Of a stretch of 64,000 nucleotides of DNA, positions 28,517 to 37,945 are shown piece after piece. Position 1 is the stretch's first letter. Each line of letters starts with the position of its first letter. The translations under genes were made by a program, and so were the position numbers. This DNA is from Stentor roeselii. Lineage: Eukaryota > Ciliophora > Heterotrichea > Heterotrichida > Stentoridae. A model generated the notes under the pieces. It worked only from the letters and a program-made list of their open reading frames with translations, was not told the DNA's origin and ran no database searches. The stretch is from positions 123,110 through 187,109 of the forward strand of contig RSEH01000050.1 of NCBI GenBank assembly GCA_006503475.1, in the 5' to 3' direction.

Positions 28517-29983
28517 TTAATGAGAGAGGATGAAGGACTTTAACAACCTGCCTCCAAAGTGCTTGTCGACTCGTTTTATCATCAAATCGATTTCATTTTT
28601 GAAATTATCTGAGAGGGATTTTTTTAGTTTTAGGAGAAGCTCGATTGATTTTTTTAACTCGAATTTCAAGTCCATCAGACGGTCTTCGAAGTTTTCCTCA
28701 CTTACGGCAAGGTCGACTTTTGCTTGTTTTAGTTGCATTAGAAGTTTTTCGGATTCGATTCGGGATTTGTCTCTTTGAGTTTTCATGTTGGCGAGGCTTA
28801 GCTTTAGAGTTTCTAAGTGCTTTTCTAGTTCTTTCATTTTCTCTTGGTCATCAGGAGAGTTTCTTTCACTTTCGCATTCACAGTTCAAGATATGCTCATA
28901 AAACAAGTCTTTATTATAGCTTTTTAAGCACTTTTCACACTGAAGGAGTAAAGCCTGTGAGACCATCCTTTCAAACTTTTTTAACTGAATGGTATCTTCA
29001 GATCTCTCATTAATAAACGACTCAGTTTCTGAATTATCCAGTTTATGAATGAAAGTCATTGATCTAAAGGCCTTAGGTGAATGAATAGGTGGCTTAGTAG
29101 CTCCATTCGCAATTTCAATTCTAAGCTCGCCAATAATTTTCTTGAGTTTCGACAACTCAATGTCCTTTTCTATCAGTTTCTCTGAAAGACTTTCTTTGAT
29201 AAAAGTGAAGTCTTTAAAATCAGTTGATTTAGAATCTTCGCTGGCTTTGATCCGTAGTTTTCTTGAAATCTTTTCAATGTGGTCGTCTTTTATTTTTACC
29301 TGTTCTTTTAGATACATTTCAGAGTTTTCCAAAGTTTTTATCAGTCCTTGCAAGTTTTTGAACTCGTTTTTCAGGGTCTCGATAGTCTCTTGGTTGTCAA
29401 CTTTCACCTTTTCTTTTTCGTAGATTGCCTTCAGCTCTGAAAGTGATCTGTTTGTGTCTTCAGTGATTCGGCTTATTTCTTCGGCATTTTCTTTTTTCAG
29501 TTCTTCCAGTTCACTTTTCAGGTTTGAAATGATTTCATTTTTTCGAGAGATAATCTTTTGCATTGTGTCATAGTTTTCGTTAGCTTTTCTTTCTGAATCC
29601 GTTCTTTGGTTTCGCAGAGAAATGATCTCTTTTTGAAAAAGGTTCTTCAATGTTTCCTGATTTTGAATGCAATCATTAACCTTGAGTTCCAGTTCGTTTT
29701 TATCTTCTAGAAGTTGCTCGTTTTCTTTTGTAAGGTTTCTGATTTTTTCTTTGTATTTTAGTTTTATCCTTATCCGCTCTTGGGTGTGCTTTTCTTCAGC
29801 AGATTTCAGCTCGACACTAGTGGAAGTCTGAGTATTTTTTACTGTAAGTTTAGGAGAATCCATGGAAAATGACCTGAGCATTGAATCATACATTGACTTC
29901 AGCTGGTTTTCTCGAGATTTTGCTTCTTCTAGTTCTAGTTGTAAGAATTCTATTTGCTGCTTGAGTAGAAGGATTTCTGCCAT
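28517..29983 (-). CDS. Coiled-coil protein with C2HC zinc finger
   Basis: 488 aa. It is heptad-rich over most of its length (about 1-300 and 380-470). A single zinc-finger-like block, CEKCLKSYNKDLFYEHILNC, near 352-371 has spacing Cys-x2-Cys-x12-His-x4-Cys. Coiled coil plus C2HC finger is seen in several centriolar and ciliary proteins; no specific orthologue was recognised. It ends TAA and starts with an ATG about 1.5 kb from the next gene upstream. The RquA-like gene lies 119 bp downstream on the same strand. Confidence 0.83.
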   Translation of the reverse strand: MAEILLLKQQIEFLQLELEEAKSRENQLKSMYDSMLRSFSMDSPKLTVKNTQTSTSVELKSAEEKHTQERIRIKLKYKEKIRNLTKENEQLLEDKNELELKVNDCIQNQETLKNLFQKEIISLRNQRTDSERKANENYDTMQKIISRKNEIISNLKSELEELKKENAEEISRITEDTNRSLSELKAIYEKEKVKVDNQETIETLKNEFKNLQGLIKTLENSEMYLKEQVKIKDDHIEKISRKLRIKASEDSKSTDFKDFTFIKESLSEKLIEKDIELSKLKKIIGELRIEIANGATKPPIHSPKAFRSMTFIHKLDNSETESFINERSEDTIQLKKFERMVSQALLLQCEKCLKSYNKDLFYEHILNCECESERNSPDDQEKMKELEKHLETLKLSLANMKTQRDKSRIESEKLLMQLKQAKVDLAVSEENFEDRLMDLKFELKKSIELLLKLKKSLSDNFKNEIDLMIKRVDKHFGGRLLKSFILSH

Positions 29984-31528
29984 TTGAGTTGAATAATGAA
30001 TGTTTATTTTTGAGAGCCCTAAAATTGAGAGCTTTTCAATAGAAATAATTAGAGGTTCAAAGGATTTATAGAGAGAGGTATCATGTTATTTATTTATTTA
30101 AAGGGAAATGAGAGTTGAGCTTTTAAATAAGGGAAATTTTTGTTATGTAATCAGTTGAATCTGGGGTTTTTCAACGTTTTGAGGAAAATTTATTATTTTC
30201 AGATTGTTTTCTCAAACTTCTGGCCTATCTTTGGTTTAGTTGTTTAAAAGGTTAAGAATCAAATAATGATTTAAAATATTGATGAAACCACCGCATTTTT
30301 ACAACTGCATTTTTATCAATGCTAGATTTTTCAGCATTAAACTGTTTTACTTAATTAATTTTACAATTTTCACTAGGTGAAGAGTATCAAGAAAATAGAA
30401 TGTGGGATAAAAGAGCTTACTAGGCTTTATTACCTGCTGTGATATTGCTCAACAAAAATAAACTGTTTCAAATATTTTTTATCACAAATTTTCGATTATT
30501 TCATTTAGAGGGGTCAAGCAGTTTTTTTCTATCAAATTTTAGTCGATTCATGAAACCCACTACAGATATTTATAAGTATTTACAAATTTAACATTGACAA
30601 GGTTTTTGTTATAATATTTTTCAGACATTCTAAAATAGCTTCACAAATAAATATCTCTTCTGTTAAGTTGTTTGAATTTAATAATGAAGAATGAGAAAAA
30701 ACTTCAAACTTATAAGAATATTAGCCTTTTCAATCAGAATCTTGAGAATTTGACACGTTTTTGAATTTATTGCAGGAAGTTTTATGTGGTGATAAATAAA
30801 TAAAGAAAAATTCAAATCAGAAGGTGTTCAGGATTTTCTTAAATGGTATTCGAATATTATTCTTATTTCTAGTAGTGATTGAGAGTTAAATATGGATTAT
30901 TTTAGATTTTTTTTCACAGTCAAATATTTCAATATGATAAGATTCAAATGTCTCGTCATTTATTGAATAAAATAGTAAACGATATAGAAAGATTTAAGAA
31001 TCAACCGTCTCTTCTAAATCATTTGATAAAACAAGATTTGATATAAACCAGCCCCATTAGTTTCCAAAGATTCTTCAGATATCTACAGAAATACTGTTTC
31101 AAATGATTTCAATTCTTTATGATATAAAAATGTTCCTAGTTTCTTGAATATTTCTAATGAAATGAATATTTTGAAGAGTTTTTCATATCTTCAAGACTAT
31201 CAAGTTCTAAATAATTGAAAATTACTGCAGATAGTCATCTGCTAAAAAATGATCAAATCTTGATTAATCATCAAGATTTTTCACTATTGAAGTATTTCTA
31301 AAGATTTTTCACTATTTAAGTATTTCTAAAGATTTTTCACTATTTAAGTATTTCTAAAGAGTTTTCAGAATTCTTTTATTTCATTTCTGAATCTAAGTTA
31401 AATGTTTTTCTTTTGGATTTTTCGTGAAAAGGGTTGAATTTTCGAGTTTTCTGAAAACTATGACCAATATTCTGGAGTTCGCTTAATTAAAAGATTTAAC
31501 AAAAGTTCATAGTTGAGACTACTTATAA
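29984..31528. other. AT-rich gap, no supported gene
   Basis: About 1.5 kb with stops in all frames on both strands and no recognisable coding, tRNA or rRNA signal. It contains a 3-copy 28-bp direct repeat near its right end (31273-31356). It probably includes the upstream regions of both flanking, divergently oriented genes. Confidence 0.6.
31273..31356. repeat. 3 x 28-bp tandem repeat
   Basis: Three consecutive units of AAGATTTTTCACTATTTAAG followed by TATTTCTA. The first differs from the other two by one base (GAAG versus TAAG). It is noncoding and lies about 170 bp upstream of the BolA start. Confidence 0.9.
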
Positions 31529-31774
31529 ATGGTAAGTAAGGACTATATACAAGAAAAAATCATGAAGCATCTTCAAGCTGAAGTTGTGGAAGTCAAAGAT
31601 ATAAGTGACGGGGCTGCCAAATTTGAAGTCTTAATAGTTTCAGATGATTTTCTAGGAAAAACTTTGATACAGCGACATAGACTTATTTACAGTATTTTTA
31701 GTGAAGAACTGCAGGGTCCGATTCATGCTTTGAGCTTAAAAACATTGACACGTTCTCAACATTCAAACGATTAA
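31529..31774 (+). CDS. BolA-family protein
   Basis: 81 aa, the typical size of BolA2-type proteins. The sequence follows the BolA fold: an N-terminal helix (YIQEKIMKHLQ), a beta strand with VEVKDISDGAAKFEVLIVS, a helix (GKTLIQRHRLIYSIFSEEL), then IHALSLKTLT. The conserved RH...L pattern and the C-terminal HALSLKT block that provides the cluster-ligand His in BolA proteins are both present. BolA proteins work with monothiol glutaredoxins in iron-sulfur trafficking or iron sensing. No presequence is evident, which suggests the cytosolic BolA2 branch. The ATG sits in CTTATAAATGG. It ends TAA. Confidence 0.9.
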   Translation: MVSKDYIQEKIMKHLQAEVVEVKDISDGAAKFEVLIVSDDFLGKTLIQRHRLIYSIFSEELQGPIHALSLKTLTRSQHSND

Positions 31775-31882
31775 CTGTAGTTTAATAGTTAAAAAAAAGT
31801 GCTACATTCAATCCTTTTCTTCCTTCCACAATTATCACTGGTTACTAATTTTTTGAATAACTATTAGAAATTAAGAGATATC

Positions 31883-34096
31883 TTAACCGTTCACATCCTT
31901 CAAAGCTTCTTTAATAAATCCAATTTGACTCATATTTTGGGCTCTCATGCTTAGCAAAAACTTTGAACCTCCCTTTATCGGTTTTCTCACATTTGTGGGA
32001 ATGGATTGCAAACTCTCATCAAATCCACCGTGCTCGATTATTTCACGATGAAGAGTCACTTGCTCTTGAGTTATTTTATAGAGTTTTTGTTCAAGGGCTT
32101 CAATTTTATTGTTTTGTTCTTTGTTTATGTTTTGAAGTTCTTCGAGTTTTTTCTTGACGAATTGGTTTTCGATTTTCATATTAGACTTTTCATTAGCTAT
32201 CTTGTAATAAATATTTCTCAAATTCTCAGTCTCAAATCTATATTTTTCAATCATTTCTTCATCCTTTTTCTGATTACTCGAAAGTCTCAGTAGCAGATCT
32301 TGATATTTCGAGTTAACTTGACTAAGCTGAAAAGTAAGTCTTTCAACCTCTTTAAAATACCCATCAAGAAACTTTTTGAAAATATTTTCATCAATAGCCT
32401 TTTTTTCCCTAGTAATATTCTCAGCCAATATCTCCAAAAGTGGTGATTTTTCCCCTTCTTTTCCCTTCAAAACATCTTCAGCAATTTGAATTTTTTCCCA
32501 AAGTTTTTCATATTTATTGAACTCCACTTCAAAGCTAGCAATAGTATCAACTTCCACAATTTTTTGATTAACAGTTTCAAGTTTAACCGTTTCAATATTA
32601 TTCACAAGTTCAGAGACCTGTTTTTCAAGTTCAGTTTTTTCTAAAAAGTAAGTTTTCGCATCTTCAACTGAAACATTTTTAGCTTCCACCGCATTTTCAA
32701 GTTTTTCTTGAGTAGAGTTGAGAAGGTCTTCAATTTCTTCTAGTTTAGACTGCTGAGTTTTATGAAGATCTTGAAGAGAATCGAGTTGAATTCGAAGTTG
32801 CGAGATTTCATTTTGAAGCATTTCATTTTTTTCAGATTCTAAAGCAAAAGCTTCTCTTGTCTCTTTTAAGTCTTTAAGTAAAGCACTTTCCTCTTCTTCT
32901 TGTTTTGCTTCGAATGATCCTGAAACAGGGAGATTGATTGAGTTTTTCTTGAGAAGGTCTTCAAGTTCTAAGATATATTTATCTTTTTTCATCAGCTGTT
33001 CTTCTGCACGGGCAAGCATGAGTTTAAGTTCAGCGACTGTGAACTCTTTGTTGACTTTTGGCTTGTTTTTAATGCTTTTTGCACGTTCTCCGAACCTTAG
33101 GGTGCTGATTGTTTCAGATTCATTGAATGGTGAAGGCGAGCAGGTGATGATCAGAGAAGTCTTCGAGTTACCTCCGAGGGAGTCTTGAAGGACTCTAGTC
33201 AATTTCGAGTCACGGTAAGGAATATGGTTCGATTTCCCATCAGTCAAAGAATGAATCACTTTTCCCAGACAAGTCAAAGAAAGGTTAATATTTTTCGCCT
33301 CATCTAAAACTTTTCCAGTCGCTCCAGTTTTTGAGACTTTTTCTGATCCTGCCAAGTCAACCAGGTAAAGTTTTCCAGTCTTTTGAGAAAAGTCCTTTAA
33401 ACTCTTCTGGTTTATCTCAGTTATAAAAATTGAATGAGAACGAGAAGACCCTGCATTCATCAAAGTGAAACCAACTTCTCTATTTTGTTGACCAAGGTTC
33501 ATATACTGTAAAAGTTCATCTCCAGAGTTCACATAGTACTCGCTAAGTCCTGCGATATACACACCTCTCGCTTTATCCTCTTGAACTTTCAGGTCCTTTC
33601 TAGAAGGATCTATCAAATCCTTGATTTTTTCCAAATAAATCTCACAAAATCCGACCTTTACCAAGAACTCAGACTCGCCGTCTTGAGAAATTCCGTCAAA
33701 AACAGTGGAGACCATTCTAGGAATGATTCCTTTCATTTGGTCGTCGTATATGTCAGGACCTGACATTGTGAAAGTCTTTCCTGAAGAGGTCTGACCGTAG
33801 GCGAAGACTGTTCCATTGAAGCCATTCATTACGGCTTCTATTATCGGAAGGGCTGTGGCTTCGTAGACTGTCACTTGCTCTGAGTCTGGGGGGAAGACGT
33901 TGTCGAAAGTGAACTTCACGCTGCCGAATCCCTCGTATTGCTGGTTGATTGACACTGTCTTACCGTCTGGGGCAAAATCAGCCACGATCTCCATTGACTT
34001 TTCTTTTTCTCTTTCGTTTAAAGGACGGAATCGGCAACTTACTGCGATGTTTCCTTCGTTTGGTCTTGATGGGATTATTGATTTTTTTCCGGCCAT
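31883..34096 (-). CDS. Kinesin-1-like motor protein (paralog 1)
   Basis: 737 aa from the chosen ATG (MAGKKSIIPSRPN). The frame is open 20 codons further up, but that would overlap the divergent gene at 34133. The N-terminal motor (about 10-340) has GQTSSGKT (P-loop), AGSSRSHS (switch I) and LVDLAGSEK (switch II). The neck NKPKVNKEFTVAEL is followed by a coiled-coil stalk, and the C-terminus NVRKPIKGG resembles the kinesin-1 tail motif (IAKPIRxG) used in autoinhibition. It is a plus-end microtubule motor, by family inference. Two paralogs with the same neck and tail pattern lie at 51602 and 54011. It ends TAA. Confidence 0.94.
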   Translation of the reverse strand: MAGKKSIIPSRPNEGNIAVSCRFRPLNEREKEKSMEIVADFAPDGKTVSINQQYEGFGSVKFTFDNVFPPDSEQVTVYEATALPIIEAVMNGFNGTVFAYGQTSSGKTFTMSGPDIYDDQMKGIIPRMVSTVFDGISQDGESEFLVKVGFCEIYLEKIKDLIDPSRKDLKVQEDKARGVYIAGLSEYYVNSGDELLQYMNLGQQNREVGFTLMNAGSSRSHSIFITEINQKSLKDFSQKTGKLYLVDLAGSEKVSKTGATGKVLDEAKNINLSLTCLGKVIHSLTDGKSNHIPYRDSKLTRVLQDSLGGNSKTSLIITCSPSPFNESETISTLRFGERAKSIKNKPKVNKEFTVAELKLMLARAEEQLMKKDKYILELEDLLKKNSINLPVSGSFEAKQEEEESALLKDLKETREAFALESEKNEMLQNEISQLRIQLDSLQDLHKTQQSKLEEIEDLLNSTQEKLENAVEAKNVSVEDAKTYFLEKTELEKQVSELVNNIETVKLETVNQKIVEVDTIASFEVEFNKYEKLWEKIQIAEDVLKGKEGEKSPLLEILAENITREKKAIDENIFKKFLDGYFKEVERLTFQLSQVNSKYQDLLLRLSSNQKKDEEMIEKYRFETENLRNIYYKIANEKSNMKIENQFVKKKLEELQNINKEQNNKIEALEQKLYKITQEQVTLHREIIEHGGFDESLQSIPTNVRKPIKGGSKFLLSMRAQNMSQIGFIKEALKDVNG

Positions 34097-34132
34097 TATT
34101 TTTACTAGATTTTCATTGCTTATTGAAATTTT

Positions 34133-36616
34133 ATGGGGAATAACCATCTTCATCACATCGATTCCCTAGTCCAGTACCCAGGGAGTTCTTTCCAACTAAA
34201 TGTCTTAGACGTAACACCTCCTGTGAGTGTCCTATCAAGCTACACGCGCCACAACCACTTCGTCTTCATCACATACGAGTCTGTAGAATGTTTTTACAAC
34301 AACTGCCGAGTCTACGCTTATTCATTGCAAAGTCCTCACAACATCTCCTCCTTTTGTCTATCTCCTCTTGACTTGTTCATTTCAGAGAGCACAGGACTTG
34401 TGACTCGTCTGGATTCTGTCACATTAGAAGTCAAGGATCAAATAAAGCCAGCGAAAATGCTTCCAGGTCGTGTTTCCAGCATGATTTTGTATAATGATCT
34501 GCTGTTTTTGGGACATATCGGCGGAGACATAACCGGAATTTCAATAGAAAATCATCAAATAGTTCAAGAGTTCAAATCAACTCATATAAGTCCCGTCGAA
34601 ACAATATCCATAAGCATGAGATACAACCTACTAGTAATCAGCCTTGGTTCAACAGAAGGAGCCAAAGCAAGAATCCTAAGCATTAAAAGAAAATTCTCTG
34701 TAGACCTCCTCGGAGTCAAAGGAAAAGTGAACGGCCTTGTCGTATTTGACGATAAAAATCTAATAATCGCTTGTGACTCTTTGAACCAGGTGGTTATCTG
34801 GGATTTGATCACTGGACACACTCTAGTCAACGCATTATTGCCAGAGTTCTTTCCAGGTTGCATAAACACCTGCATATGTAAAACAAGTCTTGCCCCCCTG
34901 GGCTTCGCTTTAGGCTTCACCAACAATGCAGTAGCGTGGGGGTACTTAGAGTACTCGGAAGAGGCCTGTCAGTACTTTTTCAAGTGGAAGGGAAGGTCGA
35001 AGTCGAGCACTGACGGCAACGTGATCAGTCTTTTGTACTCAAGTGATGTGAATGGACTGCTTCTTACTTCAGACAGAGCAATCACTCTTGTCTTGAATGA
35101 TTTGAATAAAGATGTCAAAGTTGTTCAGAACAAAAAACCGCTTTTTTCATTGAGTCAACATGAAGAAAACATTGATTATAGCACTAATATCAAGATATTT
35201 AGAAGAAATCTTACTAATAAACCTCCACCTGTCAGTCAAGATATGGTCAATCGAATTAGGGAAAGACTTGATGGGAAAAGAGGATCTGCCGATGCATTGG
35301 AAGAGAAAAAGAAAGTTGAAAATATAAAAAGTACTCAGGGTTCTATTGTTTCTGATAAGATTGAAGGGGATTCAGGTGAACAGAGATTGCCAGGGTTGAA
35401 GATTGAGGAGAAAGTTAAAAGTATTGTGGAGGTTGAGGACTTTAAACAGGTTTTGACAGGATTTAAAGATGAAAAAAATGGTTTTGAATATGGTTTTGAA
35501 AAAAATGAAAAAGATGAGGAAATTGGAAGTGATGAGGTTTATTCTGGAGGTGTTATGAGATTTGAAAAGGTTATGGGTGGAAGTGAAGCGATTCATGAAG
35601 TTATAGGCTTGGAAGAAGCGAATATAAATAAAAAGAATCAGTCAGTTTATCCTGAGCAACATGAAGAGTCTTTGCCTTTAAACAATCTTAAGGATTGGGA
35701 TAATGTGGAGGAAATCTCTTTAAACTCTATTCCGGATAAAGATTTCCTTTCTTCTCAAGTGCTCGAACAAGCTTATCAAGACAAGGCAGATCTTGTAGAA
35801 AACCGTTCAGAGGAATTCCAGTTTAAAGAATCAAAATCATCGGATTCAGAAGTGCTGAACCAAATTCACCTACTAGAATTACAGTCAATATATACAGAAG
35901 AACCAAAATTACATGAACCAGAATCAAAACAATCTGAGCCAGAATTAAAACCACTGGAACCAGAATCAAAGCCATTTGAGCTAGATTCAAAACCATTTGA
36001 GCTAGATTCAAAACCATTAGAACCAGAATCAAAACCATTAGAGCCAGAATCAAAACCATTAGAACCAGAATCAAAACCATTAGAGCCAGAATCAAAACCA
36101 TTAGAACCAGAATCAAAACCACTTGAACCAGTATTAAAATCATTTGAACCACAATCAAAACCATTAGAACCAGAATCAAAGCCACTTGAACCAGAATCAA
36201 AACCACTTGTACCACAATTAAAACCATTAGAACCAGAATCAAAACCACTTGAACCAGAATTAAAACAACTTGAGCCAGTTTCAAAACCTCTTGAACCAGT
36301 TTCAAAACCTCTTGAATCACTTTCAAAACCACTTGAACCAGAATCCAACTCCTCTAAACCAGAGCTTCCAAAACAACTTCACCCGGAAGAATCAAAATCA
36401 CCAAATCCACCACCTGCAGTCCAAACAACTCCAGATCCATCAAAGCCTGCACCAAAAAAGCCATCAACTCCTTTCCAGATTTTTTTATCCCATAAAAAGC
36501 CTGAGATTTTAAAAGAAAACCCTTCAGCAACACACAAAGAACTAGTAATGAAAGTGACTCAGCTCTGGGGCCAGTTAAGTGAAAGCGACAAGCTGAAGTT
36601 TTCTCAACCATCTTAA
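34133..36616 (+). CDS. WD40/beta-propeller-like protein with Pro-Glu-Ser-Lys repeats and terminal HMG-box-like segment
   Basis: 827 aa. The first about 340 residues form beta-propeller-like repeats (VQYPGSSFQLNVLDV, VVIWDLITGHTLVN and others). An acidic linker follows, then about 20 seven-residue units of the type SKPLEPE (nt 35930-36350), and a C-terminal stretch TPFQIFLSHKKPEILKENP ending LWGQLSESDKLKF. That stretch matches helices 1-2 of an HMG box and stops before helix 3. WD40 plus HMG recalls And-1/CTF4, but no SepB domain was seen, so orthology is not claimed. The starts MGNNHL and MAGKK of this gene and the kinesin diverge across 36 bp. It ends TAA, 15 bp from the convergent 7TM gene. 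Confidence 0.8.
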   Translation: MGNNHLHHIDSLVQYPGSSFQLNVLDVTPPVSVLSSYTRHNHFVFITYESVECFYNNCRVYAYSLQSPHNISSFCLSPLDLFISESTGLVTRLDSVTLEVKDQIKPAKMLPGRVSSMILYNDLLFLGHIGGDITGISIENHQIVQEFKSTHISPVETISISMRYNLLVISLGSTEGAKARILSIKRKFSVDLLGVKGKVNGLVVFDDKNLIIACDSLNQVVIWDLITGHTLVNALLPEFFPGCINTCICKTSLAPLGFALGFTNNAVAWGYLEYSEEACQYFFKWKGRSKSSTDGNVISLLYSSDVNGLLLTSDRAITLVLNDLNKDVKVVQNKKPLFSLSQHEENIDYSTNIKIFRRNLTNKPPPVSQDMVNRIRERLDGKRGSADALEEKKKVENIKSTQGSIVSDKIEGDSGEQRLPGLKIEEKVKSIVEVEDFKQVLTGFKDEKNGFEYGFEKNEKDEEIGSDEVYSGGVMRFEKVMGGSEAIHEVIGLEEANINKKNQSVYPEQHEESLPLNNLKDWDNVEEISLNSIPDKDFLSSQVLEQAYQDKADLVENRSEEFQFKESKSSDSEVLNQIHLLELQSIYTEEPKLHEPESKQSEPELKPLEPESKPFELDSKPFELDSKPLEPESKPLEPESKPLEPESKPLEPESKPLEPESKPLEPVLKSFEPQSKPLEPESKPLEPESKPLVPQLKPLEPESKPLEPELKQLEPVSKPLEPVSKPLESLSKPLEPESNSSKPELPKQLHPEESKSPNPPPAVQTTPDPSKPAPKKPSTPFQIFLSHKKPEILKENPSATHKELVMKVTQLWGQLSESDKLKFSQPS
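35930..36350 (+). repeat. About 20 x 21-bp Pro-Leu-Glu-Pro-Glu-Ser-Lys coding repeat
   Basis: Tandem 21-bp units (CCAGAATCAAAACCATTAGA type) encode SKPLEPE with variants SKPFELD, LKPLEPE and VSKPLEP. Two long frames on the opposite strand are by-products of this periodicity. The repeat gives a stiff, extended Pro-rich spacer between the propeller and the HMG-like end. Confidence 0.92.
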
Positions 36617-36631
36617 TATCTAGTCATTAAA

Positions 36632-37525
36632 TTAAACTTCTTCTTGAGAGCTGAGGCTGTCTGATAAGCTAAAGCTGTCTGATAAGACCGAGCTTGCGAT
36701 AAGGCCGTTGATGTTCAGACTATGCTGAGCAGCAGGTTGAATGATTTGAAAACTAGTCCTTACGTTTTCATTCATGACGAAAACTACTGCGTTTAAAATT
36801 CCGTGAATATTCAAAATGCAAAAAGACACAAAGATGAAACTTGACATTGAACAACTGCTGGAAAAGATCTCAACAATTCTCGCTATTGTCAAAGGGGTGA
36901 TTATTATCGCGATGATTATCGGGTAAATGAAACCTCTGTCAAATATCACACTTTTACCTGCATTTTTTTGGTGCTTTTTCACTTCTTTATAGACTTTTGT
37001 AAAGATAAATAAGGTGAATAACAGAATCAACCATGCTGGGCAGTAGATTAAAGTGAATCGCCAGATGTTTCCTGCGAAATCACGTTGAAGACTACAGGAT
37101 CCGTCGGAAAATGTGAAGGAATTTGTGGAATAAGGAAGAGATTCAAGGAGAATGTTGACTGGGTATGCAAGGATTACCCAGTATTTGTGGTGTTTTTCGT
37201 GATCTCCTTGACCTTTCACGATTCTTTTGTAGATTGTTGTGCAGATGCAGGCTGACCAGGTTATTGTAGAGAGAAAGAAGACATTGAGTAGATAAGCAAT
37301 TACTTTACAGTATGAAGTTTTTCCTATTTGTTGGAGAGGAATGCTAAAAAGAATTGAACGGATTATATCGTTTATTGCTATGAAGATAAGGATCTTGAAA
37401 GTGTAAACTTGCATCAAATTTTTGGTTATGCACACTACTATTATAAATACACTACCCAAGAATGATAATATTGCGATTGATAAGGGCAGGATAAATCCTA
37501 AATCTTGGTTTATTGAACAACTCAT
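36632..37525 (-). CDS. Seven-helix receptor, cAMP-receptor-like (class E/Dicty-CAR type)
   Basis: 297 aa with seven hydrophobic segments (beginning near 10, 42, 82, 115, 155, 195 and 230) and short loops. The first helix (LPLSIAILSFLGSVFIIV), the TM3-end region and the last helix (LNIHGILNAVVFVMNENVR) follow the layout of Dictyostelium-type cAMP receptors and related GPCR-like proteins of protists. The ligand is unknown. A Ser-rich tail (SDSFSLSDSLSSQEE) could be a phosphorylation site. It lies 420 bp downstream of a cyclic-nucleotide-type channel on the same strand and ends TAA. Confidence 0.75.
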   Translation of the reverse strand: MSCSINQDLGFILPLSIAILSFLGSVFIIVVCITKNLMQVYTFKILIFIAINDIIRSILFSIPLQQIGKTSYCKVIAYLLNVFFLSTITWSACICTTIYKRIVKGQGDHEKHHKYWVILAYPVNILLESLPYSTNSFTFSDGSCSLQRDFAGNIWRFTLIYCPAWLILLFTLFIFTKVYKEVKKHQKNAGKSVIFDRGFIYPIIIAIIITPLTIARIVEIFSSSCSMSSFIFVSFCILNIHGILNAVVFVMNENVRTSFQIIQPAAQHSLNINGLIASSVLSDSFSLSDSLSSQEEV

Positions 37526-37945
37526 AGTTTATTATATTTGGGTTATTAGGCGAACAAATAAATTTGAATGATTATAATTTTTAGACTTAATTTTTTCTGG
37601 AAAGATTTTTAAAAAAGTTGAATTTCATCAAGAATTTTATCTAGATTAAATAAAAATTCATTTTTACAAGAATTGTAGCATCTATCCTTTTGATTTTTAT
37701 CAGAAATTCTCAAGAAATAATACTCGAGCCACAAAATCTTTCAAGGTAATTATCTTAATCAGACTGAAGTAATTATAACAACTAATCATTGATATATATG
37801 ATGAAGAAGGTCTTAACCTAGCCATAACATACTCTCTTCATAAAACCACTAAAATTTTCATATATTCTTCCAATCTTTTATTGAAACAAAACAATAACTT
37901 AACCTTTATTATTCAACCTCCAGGATATTAAATTAATTAAATACT
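37526..37945. other. Intergenic, nothing recognised
   Basis: 420 bp of AT-rich sequence between two minus-strand genes. It presumably contains the 3' flank of the channel gene and the promoter of the 7TM gene. No RNA gene or repeat was seen. Confidence 0.6.

Noticed and set aside
34097-34156. Upstream extension of the kinesin frame by 20 codons
   Set aside because: It would overlap the start of the divergent WD40-like gene. MAGKK immediately precedes the normal motor N-terminus.
35823-36348. Two long minus-strand frames (about 160-169 codons) rich in Gly/Phe/Ser or Val/Leu/Ile
   Set aside because: They are periodic shadows of the 21-bp SKPLEPE repeat in the plus-strand gene.
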